A stretch of 64,000 nucleotides of DNA from Heloderma charlesbogerti (Eukaryota > Chordata > Lepidosauria > Squamata > Helodermatidae). The translations under genes were made by a program, and so were the position numbers. The stretch lies in the NCBI GenBank assembly GCA_026122225.1, contig JANEZZ010001408.1, positions 170,613-234,612 of the forward strand, written 5' to 3'. This document shows, piece after piece, positions 34,638 to 44,774 of this stretch; position 1 is the stretch's first letter, and the number at the start of each line of letters is the position of its first letter. Under the pieces are notes generated by a model, which searched no databases, had not been told where the DNA came from, and saw only the letters and a list, made by a program, of their open reading frames with translations.

Positions 34638-34863
34638 ACAGTATGGATCAATTCAACCGAGAACACATGATCTACATTTCATGGACAACATTTTTTCTTG
34701 TTATCTTGTGTTTGTGCTTAACAGGAACAAGTGGGCCTAAATTCTTTCATCCACTCGAATCTCATGGAAAGAGGAACAGAGAGTTATACTTCCATGTTCC
34801 CCTCTTGGGGTCCACTTCATGGGCAAACATGGCTGGATTACATTTCTCAAGGATTTATGCAAA
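34638..34863 (+). promoter_or_regulatory. Truncated third promoter copy, right arm
   Basis: Mirror of 10735-10960, again without TATA box or exon 1. Confidence 0.7.
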
Positions 34864-35177
34864 CTGGCATAGACTCAACCTGGCTGACAATGTAATGACA
34901 TGTGATGTCACAGACAACCCCCCCCCCGCTTACTCCTGCCTTCCTCTCTCCCTTTGCTCTGTTTTTCCCCTCTATTCAATTAGAGATTGCAAGCCTATAT
35001 ATAAATAAAGTCCTTCTTTGATTCAGGCATACAGGTGTTGAGCATATTTATTTATGCTTTCCTGACAACCCACAATGAAAGTTGCCCTGGTGGGTTCAGA
35101 CGACACAACAAGCCACCCTGAAAATAAGCCATTCTGAACAACCCAACAACAAGCCATATGTTCTCAGGGTGGCTTGT

Positions 35178-35261
35178 TTGTGGAATCATAGAATCATAGA
35201 ATAGTAGGGTTGGAAGGGGCCTACAAGACCATCGAGTCCAACCCCCTGCTCAATGCAGGAA
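35178..35261 (-). mobile_element. CR1 3' end in outer right module
   Basis: Mirror of 10337-10420. Confidence 0.85.
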
Positions 35262-35638
35262 TCCAAGTCAGAAAATAAGCCGCCATGTGGAAACCATGCC
35301 AAGTTTGGATGTCAGGACAACCCACCATGGATGATTACCCATGGTGTGTTGTCGTGTTGTGCAAACCTGGCCTACAATGTAATGGCATGTGATGTCACAA
35401 ATCCCCCCCCCCTGCTTACTCCTGCCTTCCCTTCTATCCCTTGCTCTGTTTTCTCCCTCTATTCAATTAGAGATTGTAAGCCTATATATAAATAAAATTC
35501 TTCTTTGACTCAGGCATACAGGTGTTGAGCATATTTATTTATTTATTAACAATATTTATATACCACTCCACATAAAAGATTACGGAGCGGTGAACAGCAA
35601 GATAAAAGAATAAAGTCCCATAATTAAAACAATTAAGG

Positions 35639-36074
35639 GCACAATCCTATGGGGATAGGCGGCCGCCTCCAAACTCAGAGGTGACCACCTATCCAACGCA
35701 CGGCAGGAGAAGCACAGAGGGGATCATTCCCTCCGCGCTTCTCCTGCCCTGCATTTGCAGCTAGACAGCCAACTGCGGCTGTCTAGCTGCAGGAAGGCGG
35801 AGTAGGGGAGGAGGCTGCCGGACAACACGTAGGATGTATCGTACCGGCATTTCCGCCTCCCCCACCCCAGAACGCCCCCCGGAATGCCCCGTTTTGGCTG
35901 CTCCGCACTCCTCTTCCGAACATGGGGTGCAGAGCTGTTCTGCACTGCTTGCGAGGCAGCGCAGGGGGGGCGGTTCTCCAGGAACCAACCTCGGAGCACG
36001 GGCTCTGAGGTTGGTTCCTGGACAACCAGATATCCTATGCCCGTCTAGTCGCTGACTAGCGGCCATAGGATTGC
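35639..36074 (-). mobile_element. Hairpin-rich DNA element B, outer right
   Basis: Mirror of 9525-9960. Confidence 0.7.
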
Positions 36075-36604
36075 TCCCTCCCAACATTTTAAAAGAACAG
36101 ATTCTGAACATAATAAACCGCGGCTGGTCACTCAGGCAAAGCCTCTCAGAATAACAGCGTCTCCAGGAGGCGCCAAAAGCAGCACAACGTTGGCGCCTGC
36201 CTGACCTCCAAAGGCAGGGAGTTCCACAGGGAGGGGGCCACCACACTGAAGGCTCTCTTCCTGGTGGACTCCAACCGGGCCATAGGTCCATGTGGAAGCA
36301 GCAGGAGCAAGCCCTCCAATGACCTCATTGACCAGGCAGGTTGGTAAGGAAGAAGGCACTCTCTCAGGTATACCGGTCCCAAGTTGTTTAGGGCTTTGTA
36401 CACTAGTACTAATACCTTAAGCCTGGCCCGGTAGCGGATAGGCAGCCAGTGCAGTTCCCTCAGGAAAGGAGTTACATGCTGAAAAGGGGCAGCTCCTGAC
36501 AACAGCCAAGCTGCTGCATTCTGCACTAGCTCCAGCTTCTGGACCAGCCTCAAGGGCAGCCCCCCCACACACACACACCGTGGCCGTTGCAGTAATCATG
36601 GTGT
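36075..36604 (-). mobile_element. L2 C-terminal fragment, outer right module
   Basis: Mirror of 8995-9524, with one substitution at 36540 changing Arg to Gln in the relic protein. Confidence 0.8.
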
Positions 36605-36838
36605 ATATCCAGATTGTGGATATACACCATGAGACTCGGTATTCCTGTTCCAAGACCGGGGTACAGCCTGCTCCGAGTGGGGGCTCCACTTCCTCTAAAG
36701 GATCAGGGATGCAGCTTCTGGAGCTGGCGTTACTCCTGGAGGTTTAGGTGGGTGCTGTGGCCAGGAGTGCCTTTGACTGCTGTGCCAGTTGTGCCCCTTC
36801 CCGGCAAAGGTGGATCTGGCCACAATGATCAATGCGTT

Positions 36839-37204
36839 AACCATCTCCCAATGTACTCTATGTGGGGCTGCCCTTGAAGGGTGTTTGGAAACTGCAGCTG
36901 GTGCAAAATGTGGGCAGCCAGATTGCTTTTGTCTACTAAGATGGCCTCCTGCCCAACAACCTGACTGTACCTACGATTTTCTTCAGAGGCCCTCTTGAAT
37001 GTCCCACCACAGGAGAGGTTTGGTTGGCTGGTTCACGGGACAGGACATTTTCTGTGTCAACAACCCAACTGTGGAATTCTCCCCCTAAGAGAGTATTCCC
37101 TCATATTGGCCCCATGACTGCCTAACTTTAGGCAGGCTGCAGTAACTATTCTGCTCCCTTTGGCTTTTGATGGGTTTTAAGATGGGATTAATTTGCTTTC
37201 CTGT
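36839..37204 (+). mobile_element. L2 fragment, outer right module (with deletion)
   Basis: Mirror of 8395-8760, same 124-bp deletion. Confidence 0.7.
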
Positions 37205-37599
37205 TTGTTTTAAAGGTAGTTTTGGTCTGTTTCATTAAACAGTTTTGTGGTTTCATATTGCCTTGGAGGCCCTTTCGGGCAAAAAGCAATTATTAAGCAT
37301 TTTAACAATAATATTTACTCATGTTAACATTGGAGTTCTTTGCTATCTACTGGTTTCTTATGCATTAACTTTCTGTTTTATTGTGAGAGGTCGGACAGGG
37401 GAACATTTGTGTATTTCTGCAGCAAAAAGACTCCAGGTGAGCAAAACTGGGAGAGATTTACTCCCCCAGTCTCACCCAGCCAGGTCTCTGTGATACCAGC
37501 CAGCAAAAGGGAAGTGTATGGATCAATTCAGCCGAAAACACATGATTTGCTTTTTATGAACAACATTTTTTCTCATTATCCTGTGTTTGTGCTTAACAG

Positions 37600-37861
37600 G
37601 AACAAGTGGGCCTAAATTCTTTGAACCACTCCAATCTCATGGAAAGAGGAACCGAGTCATATTTGCATGTTCCCCTCTTGGGGTCCACTCCATGGGCAAA
37701 CATGGCTTGGATTACATTTCTCAAGGATTTATGCAAACTGGCATAGGCTCAATTGGGTGGAAGACAACCAGCAGCCTCACATATATAAGTTTGGTTCGTG
37801 GTTTCCAAAGAAAGTCCATTGCCTGTTGCCATCTGGTACGCAGTAGACAACCACCTCCACC
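37600..37861 (+). promoter_or_regulatory. Secretoglobin gene 1R promoter
   Basis: TATA element ATATATAA within 37779-37788, about 75 bp before the ATG, placing transcription start near 37815. An octamer-like ATTTGCAT lies at 37661-37668. The block from the TATA box to the ATG is conserved in genes 2 and 3, which supports function. Mirror promoter: 7738-7999 on the minus strand. Confidence 0.65.
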
Positions 37862-37916
37862 ATGAAGCTGACCACTGGCCTTCTGCTAGTCACCCTGGTG
37901 ATTTGCTGCTATTCAG
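37862..37916 (+). CDS. Secretoglobin-like gene 1R, exon 1 (signal peptide)
   Basis: Exon 1 encodes a classic short signal peptide: start Met, Lys, a hydrophobic core LLLVTLVI, then CCYS. It ends TCA G before a consensus GTGAG donor (intron phase 1). Mammalian uteroglobin/secretoglobin genes have the same arrangement, with one exon for the signal peptide and a Met-Lys-Leu start. A TATA box lies at 37779-37788 and the ATG context is CCACCATG. Four near-identical copies exist in the window; this and its mirror are the only ones with exons 2 and 3 downstream in the same orientation. The product should be a small secreted dimer-forming helical protein. Ligand and tissue cannot be told from sequence. 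Confidence 0.82.
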
Positions 37917-38509
37917 GTGAGTTGCTTAGCACATTATTCAGAGAAATGATACTTCCTGAACTCACCGGACCATTTGGGGAAGTGTACACTCCTCCATATA
38001 AAAGGGTTCCACAAGTGGGCAGCATAGTACTAGACACCCTTTCTATTAAACACCTAACATTTGTAAACTGTAGGTACCACGCTGCTCAAATCAGTGTGGA
38101 ATAACTTTCTGAAGATAGCACAGAGGTCATTTCATGAGCTACACCAGCCTTCCACAACCCGGTCATGGCCATGTTGGCTGGGAATTCTGGGATTTTTCAG
38201 TCCAACACTGCTAGAGGGCACCAGGTTGCGGAAGGCTGGGCTACACGTTATGGTTCGGATCCAAAGCACTGCTCAAGTAAGTTCCGCTTGCTTCGCTCAC
38301 CAAGCACGAGGAGCCCCTGTGACAAAGCATCTCAGCCTAAGTGGCAAAGCATCAAGGTAAAAAGTTAAGCAGACAAGTGAGTTATGCATCTGTGCAAGGA
38401 GAAGGTAAGTGCTAGTTACTGATGTACTGATTTCTTAAATTCATTCAGATCATTATGTAAACTGATACGTCATCAGTGGAAGCAAAACCTAAGACAAAAC
38501 AAAAGGGGC

Positions 38510-38548
38510 TATATATCCCAGAAAGGGTTTCCCTTTCTGGGATATATA
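38510..38548. repeat. Perfect 18-bp hairpin, right arm
   Basis: Mirror of 7051-7089. Confidence 0.95.
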
Positions 38549-38796
38549 ACCCTTTACAAACTTACAGGTTGGAGCTTAATCCCAGGTTGGGAGCCCTGCA
38601 AAATCTTACATCTCTGGATATAAATGCCTTCTTCACACAGAGCTTTTATCCACCTATTGAGATTGCTCACTCACGAAAGTTTGTGGGCCCTTTAAATGAT
38701 GTCGTTATCCTCCAGGGCATGCCCAGCACTAAGGACGCAATTCTATGCATGTTTAGACAGAAAAAAGTTCTACAACTCCCAGCATACCCCAGCCAG

Positions 38797-38999
38797 TCAA
38801 TATAAAATATAAAAACATTAAAACCACAATATAACAACACAACCAGAATAAAACCAGAGTAAAACCTAGCAGCAATGCAGAGATTTAAAGTACAGATTTT
38901 AAACAGCAAAGCTAAAAGTCTAGGAAGCTAAAATGCTAAAATGCCTGGGAAAATAAAAAGGTCTTCAACTGGTGCTGGAAGGAATACCATGGAGGTGCC
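38797..38999 (-). mobile_element. L2 3' UTR fragment, right arm
   Basis: Mirror of 6600-6802. Confidence 0.6.
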
Positions 39000-39448
39000 A
39001 GGCGAACCTACATATATCAGTAGCAAAAAACCAGCTTAAGGAGGCAGTTGGACCGCTGCATGAGCCGGCCAGAGTCCCTGTTGCCGCTTGCAAGGAGGGA
39101 AGAAGAACCAGAGAAGGAGACCATGCAGGCTTGACAGGCATGAGGGCAGGAGTCACCTACCAACTGTGCTCTCTCCCTTTCTTGCAAGGAGCCCATGAAG
39201 GCTTGAGGCAGGCACCAGCAACTCTCTGAACCCTGGGGCTCAGTGAGTGGGGCCCACGGGGGAAGACTGAGGGGAGACCTCTGGGCTTCCAGACCCAGCC
39301 AGGCACTTGCGACATCCCTAGATGTGATAGAGGTGTACAAAATTATGCATGGCGTGGAGAAAGTGGATAGGAGGTATATTTTCCCCTCTCTCATAATACT
39401 AGAACACAGGATCATCTCATGAAACTGATTGTATGCTGGTTGTTGGGA

Positions 39449-39581
39449 AACCCAAGTAGAGGGTGCTGTTGCACTCATGTCCTCCTTGTCGGTTTCCGGT
39501 GGGCAGCTGGTTGGCCACTGTGTGAATGGAATGCTGGACTCAATGGACCCTTGATCTGATGCAACATGGCTCTTCTTATGT
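39449..39581 (+). repeat. Reptile interspersed repeat, right arm
   Basis: Mirror of 6018-6150. Confidence 0.6.
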
Positions 39582-39985
39582 TCTTGAGTGACTGTTGAAG
39601 TATCTGATTCCTTGGCTGATATCACAGGGGAATCATATTGGGCACAATTCAGCCAAAATTAGATTTGATACTTGCCTGCAATTTCCCACTGATTTCAACT
39701 GGAGAAAATTAAGCATATGCTTAATTTCCCTATTTCAATCAATGTCCATAACTCTGTTGGATCATGGCATGGCCATTGTTTCTGAAAGGTGGCCATTGAA
39801 CAAAATGTCTCAAGTGATGTATCGATTAGGAGAGCTTTTAATTTGGGAGACTGAACCCCTGTTAAGTATGTCATGTTCAATTGTTTATACAGGATGTTAT
39901 TTTTAATGTGTGTTTCTACTATTGTTTTTATTTATTATTGGTTTTATACTTGGATCCCACCTTCATCTCTTTGGTTTGCATATTC

Positions 39986-40085
39986 AGGGATGCTCTGACT
40001 TGGATTCCTGCACTGAGCAGGGGGTTGGACTCGATGGCCTTTTAGGCCCCTTCCAACCCTACTATACTATGATTCTATGATTCTA
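39986..40085 (+). mobile_element. CR1 3' end, right arm
   Basis: Mirror of 5514-5613. Confidence 0.88.
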
Positions 40086-40473
40086 TGTCATGCCCCGACT
40101 GGAGGAGTCCTCCTCAGAGGAGGAGCTAGAGGCCCCAGAAGCCCAGGGTACCCCAGACCAGGGACTGCCACCAGACCCACAGGAGCCTGAACACTCAGAG
40201 GAAATGGTTGCAGAGCCATTCCTCTCAGGAGAAAAGGACTCTGCCTCTGAGGCAGAGGCTGAGTCACCCCCTGATCCCTGAGAGCGTCATCGCCTCAAAT
40301 GACAGGCTAGTAGGTATTCTGTGGAAAGGGGTGCTTGCATCCAGAAAAGGTCTTCCTAGGAAAAAGGGACTCCTCAGGAGTAGGCTCTGGAAAAGCAGCT
40401 CTGATTGCTGCAGCTGAGCTCTGGGTGGGGTCCAGCTGGGTTTGGGCTTAAGAGCCTACACCAGAAACCCATC
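40086..40473 (+). mobile_element. Possible solo LTR or LTR fragment with coding start, right arm
   Basis: Mirror of 5126-5513; coding stretch at 40090-40281. It directly follows a CR1 3' end. Confidence 0.45.
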
Positions 40474-40938
40474 CAGTGTTGGAACAACAATCCAGCCTCT
40501 GCCATGTACCTTATCTCCTGAACTGTGCCCTGTGATTGATGCTCTGTTTATTGACCTACTGCCCTGCTCTAGATTGAGTCTTGGCTGTTTGTAAGCAAAT
40601 ACAGGGAGTGATGCAATAGAATAGTCAAGTTGGCAAGCAAATGGTCAAGCACACAGGTTTCAGGCCAAGGAGGCTTCGGCTAAGGCAGGAGTGGTCAAAA
40701 TCCAGGCAGAGGTCAGAACGCAGGCAGGCAGGTAGGCAGTGAGGATCAGGCCGCAGCAGGAGTAGTCAAGGTAACAAGCAAGAGCTCAAACACAGTAAAT
40801 CAGTCTGGTACATTACACAGTCCAGAGGCAGGGTCATTAGGCAGTCCAGAAGGTCAGTAAACAGAGCATCAATCACAGGGCAAGATTCAGGAGGCAAGGC
40901 ACATGGCAGGGGCTGGATGGACTAAGTTGTTCCAACAC
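40474..40938. repeat. Element with ~95-bp inverted ends, right arm
   Basis: Mirror of 4661-5125, in intron 1 of gene 1R. Confidence 0.6.
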
Positions 40939-41017
40939 TGGCTGAGTTTCTAGTGAAGGCTTTTATGCATGTGGATGTGCAAATGCTGACCCCCTATTCT
41001 AAACATTTGCATTCCAG

Positions 41018-41208
41018 TTACTCCTGCTGATTCCTGCCCTATTCTCATTGAACTTCTCACCAAATTCCTCGTTGGCTCATATGATGACTTCATGAAGGGG
41101 ATTGAGCCTTTTGCAACCACACTCAGAATGAAGCAAGCTACATCTGACTTGAAGCAATGTGTACTTGGACTCCCAATATCAGTCCAACTGGAGAATGCCA
41201 AAGTGTTT
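41018..41208 (+). CDS. Secretoglobin-like gene 1R, exon 2 (mature chain)
   Basis: A TTCCAG acceptor opens a 191-nt exon (2 nt plus 63 codons) that joins exon 1 in phase and ends at a GTAAGT donor in phase 0. This size is close to the second exon of known uteroglobin genes. The translation has the family pattern: an early Cys in DSCPILIELL, an amphipathic helical run with YDDFMKGIEPF, and a second Cys in DLKQCV. Spacing from that Cys to the expected C-terminal Cys in exon 3 is 23 residues, close to Fel d 1/uteroglobin-type chains. No stop or frameshift interrupts it. Intron 1 is 3.1 kb and filled with L2, CR1 and other repeats. The frame is too short and too split to stand out in an ORF scan. 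Confidence 0.82.
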
Positions 41209-42378
41209 GTAAGTGTGCTTTTTGCTGGGTGAGGGTGAAGAGCATTTACTGAGTTGGGGCAAACTAAGAGTGAATTTGCCCATTCATATTCGTCACACCA
41301 AGGAAGGACCGGTATGACTGAGCAACTATCACAGAGCAAACACCTCACACCACAGAAACACGTTTCAAATGTTCCACCATCAAACACTGAGGGCTCATTG
41401 ACACATGCCTACTTATCACTTCATGACTTCAGCATAAAGTGGTGGCATACATGTGTGAATAAACTACAAAAGAGCAAAAACCATGGTTAGAACCTCTGTA
41501 TCTCCTCACTCCACCTCAAGAACAATGGGTTGGATCTGGACTTGGTCAGTGTTAGAAAAAACACCACCGCCACATGGCTTCACCGTGGTTGAGGTAATAT
41601 AGTTGTGTGATAGAATCACATCCACTATGTTGTAAGATCACATGTTGTCCTGTCCTTACGATATAAGGATATGAATGTTTTTTCTGGGGTTGGAAAGATG
41701 TGTGCAGTTTTACACTTAGCACATGAACACTGAGAAGAAAAGTCACATTCACCTACATGAACCACTGTGTGTGTGTCAGGGTGTGGAGTGGTAGTGTAGG
41801 GTGAAACGTCTCACACACTGACATTGCATAAGTGCATACGGTTCCTACGATTAGACCAATCTAGACGTGACCTATGCAGAGTTCACACTGTGACATGTGA
41901 CAGGTTTATTCACAGCTATGTTTTATCCAGGCCTCATATGTACTAATACAGTACAACTCATACTTATTTACTGGCAATCTCTCTTTCAGAAAAATATCCT
42001 GCTGAAGTGTGCACAAGGACTAGTGCCTCTTGAGCTTTAAGGAACCCACGATGATCGTTTAAGCTGTTGATTGGTTGTGAATGTGATTCCCTTGTGTTGA
42101 TCTTCATCCTGTAGAAATATATCAGATGATTTGCTTCAACATTTATTACTTTAAAAAATGATCCTGTTTTCAAGATTTTGAATGTCCAAATACTTCTTTC
42201 AATTCACTTACTGTTCTCTTAATAAACAAATAGGAAATGAGTGGGTTTTCATGTTTTACTTTTATTGTGAGATCTGTTGACTGGTTCAGTATATTCCATT
42301 CTATTCATGTTTTACTTTTTTTCACCAGTGGGGATATGAAGCTATCAAAAATAGCTAAGCTCTCTTTGTTTCTTTTAG

Positions 42379-42503
42379 GCTATGTCCACAACAGTGCTCT
42401 GTTGGGTTACATCAGTACAGTTTGGTTTGCCCTTTGTTGCCTTAGTATGTTCCTGTGCTTTCTTTTGTGTGTTTGTGTATGCTGTTCTCTGTGTCCATTC
42501 TAC

Positions 42504-42539
<36 letters not shown>

Positions 42540-42582
42540 TTCTTTGTGGCTGCAAGCCATGTCTGCAGTAGCATTCCATTAG
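42379..42582 (+). CDS. Secretoglobin-like gene 1R, candidate exon 3 with read-through tail
   Basis: A strong polypyrimidine tract and TTTTAG acceptor precede GCT ATG TCC, which continues exon 2 in phase 0. The first eight residues, AMSTTVLC, supply the C-terminal cysteine at family spacing. Family members normally stop within a few codons of this Cys. Here TGG follows, and the frame runs on for about 60 codons through a nine-copy GTCT microsatellite (42504-42539, read as repeating VCLS) to a TAG at 42580. I infer loss of the original stop. Alternatively, the true exon 3 lies elsewhere. Exon assignment is by splice signals and cysteine spacing only. Confidence 0.5.
42504..42539. repeat. (GTCT)9 microsatellite, right arm
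   Basis: Nine units, the same number as its mirror at 3060-3095. Confidence 0.97.
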
Positions 42583-42608
42583 ATTCAATACAGTTTGGTT
42601 TGCTCCTT

Positions 42609-42829
42609 CTTGCTTTAGTATCCTCCTGTCCAATAGAGAAAAAATGACTCTGGAGTGTGACCTGCTGCTACCTCTGTTGGGCCAGTCACATGCTGGAACA
42701 ACCCCACGGTTTTTGTGGTGGTCATGAAGTCCTGAGGTGCCCTGGACATGGCTGCTTTGTCATGGATGTTGAGGTCCCCCAGAACCCCCTTTATGTTGGT
42801 CCTCAACACCAAGACCAGGACCACCTCTG
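42609..42829 (-). mobile_element. L2 endonuclease-end fragment, right arm
   Basis: Mirror of 2770-2990. It starts just beyond the candidate exon 3 of gene 1R. Confidence 0.75.
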
Positions 42830-43665
42830 TCAGCTAAGGCTCAGGGATTGATGGGCAGTGGTGTGTGGAATTCACCAGGAGAATCCTTGCTCTGTTCCAG
42901 ACAACCAAAACCAATCTGTATTAGCACATGAGTGTACTGGAAGGCTTGAGGAGAGAGATGGAATTCTGACAGACCACAGTAACTTCCCCTCCCCAACCCT
43001 CTAATTGATTCTGGTGCTGAACTGAGTACCCAGAGCAGCATATCTAGAAGAGACTAACTCCCCCCACCCTCAGCTTCCCAACCCAACTTCTCAGTTATAC
43101 AGTTATACCAGATCAACCTTCTCATTCACAATTAAATAATGGATGAAGGAGACCTTCTTACTGACCAACCTGGCATTTAACCACAGCACAAGCAGACCAG
43201 AGGACAAGCTAGTAAGGCAACCACAGAAACCAGAAGAGGCAATAGGCATAAGATGTCTAGTAGTTCTTCTCCTCATCTGGCATGTCAGTCCCTCACATTA
43301 TACTTCCTTCTACCTGTAACTGGAGTCCCCTCAGCTTTCCCCAGGTGATTACAAGAGATATATAAGTAGTATAAATAAATAATACCAGAACCATCTCCCA
43401 AGCACATGTTCTTAAAACCTTCTATAAAATGCATGTCAAAAGGGGAGTAAAACCAATGAAAGGGAAGCACAATAGCATACCATCAATCCATGATCAGCAA
43501 CAATGAACTGGAGAGCAATGAAATTGCCTTACTCAACCCAGCCATTTCAGACATTTATTTATGGATTCTTACAGGCCTCAATAGGGCAAAAGAGCCCTCT
43601 CAAGGTGGCTTACAAAATGAATACATCAATAATACACAATTAAAATCCAGTTAATGACTTCGAGA

Positions 43666-44098
43666 GCAATCTTATGGCTGCTAAACGCTGTCTAGAGGGC
43701 CATAGGATTTTTTGGTTTACTGGTTCCAAGCTTGTAGACAGTGCTCAGAGACAAGAAACCGTGTTCCCTGCCCCCACCCCCTCGTAGTCTGTGTGGGGAG
43801 AACCACTGCAGCTGCCTCTCTGTGCTTGTAAAATGGAGTACAGAGAGGGTGAAAAGGGGGCGTTCTTGGGGGAGGGGAGGGGACTGCAGAAGCCCCTTTA
43901 TGTTGCTTCCTATGGGGTCTCGAGCCCTGTTCCCACTCACCCCTCCAAAGCCCCAGCTAGATGTGTGAGATTGTGTGGGTGCACAGGCAGGGCGGCTGGA
44001 GGATGGAGGAGAGGATCCCCTCCATGCTATGCCCGACCTGCATTGGATAGGCCTCAGCCTCCAAGTTCGGAGGCTGACGTCTGTCTCGATAGGATTGC
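43666..44098 (+). mobile_element. Hairpin-rich non-autonomous DNA element A, right arm
   Basis: Mirror of 1501-1933. Confidence 0.6.
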
Positions 44099-44589
44099 AC
44101 CCTTAATACCTTGTACAAATCAAACAGTAAGACTCAAACCACCCAAATAGAAACATTAAAATAAATCATGAGCCATAAGCGTGGTGCCACCACCAAAAAA
44201 GCCCCACCAGTCTGATTGTTCTGAGAGGCAGACAGAAAAGAAAGCCTTGGCCGATAACCTCAGAGTGCGGGCAAATTGGTGTGGGTAAGGTGGTACAGGT
44301 GAAGGCAGTTCTTCAGATCACTTGGCCCCAACTCTTAAGGCTTTAAAGGTTTATACCAGCACTTTAAACTGGGCTCAGATTCAGAAATGAACCAGCAACC
44401 ATTGCAGTTGGTGCAGTATCGGCATCACATGACTGACCGCCTTGTGTCCACCAGCACTTGGATGGTGACATTCCACACCAGTGGCAGATTCCGAACTGTC
44501 TTTAATGGCAGCCCCACATACAGCATGTTGTAGCAATGGTTGTCATGAGTGCACAGACCTGTGAGGCAAGGCCCGCCATCTCCAGATAG
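44099..44589 (-). mobile_element. L2 3' fragment, right arm
   Basis: Mirror of 1010-1500; its tail lies at 43549-43665. Confidence 0.7.
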
Positions 44590-44774
44590 GGCTGCAGCTG
44601 GCGCACTAGCCTAAGCTGGTTAAAAGCACTGTGGACAGCTGAGTTCCCCCACTTAGCTCCAGGTCTGCATATTACTTTCCACATCTCGGGTTGGATCCAG
44701 AGTTCTTACTCCGCCAGCGGGAGCATCACTGAGCCAAATTCCACTCAGAGCACTCACACTGGCAGAAAGTGGGT

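Larger units (their letters stand above)
35059..38423 (+). repeat. Promoter/exon-1 module, outer right copy
   Basis: Mirror of 7176-10540 on the plus strand. It shares the 124-bp L2 deletion (junction near 36938) with the left outer copy. It differs from that copy at the three sites listed for the left arm. It continues without a break into intron 1 of gene 1R. Confidence 0.9.

Noticed and set aside
39017..39625. 202-codon open frame in gene 1R intron 1
   Set aside because: It lies over dispersed repeats and has no recognisable domain; its mirror at 5974-6582 is the same sequence.
42237..42647. 136-codon frame with transmembrane-like Cys/Leu-rich sequence
   Set aside because: It is an out-of-phase reading of intron, exon 3 and the GTCT repeat; no start context or homology.
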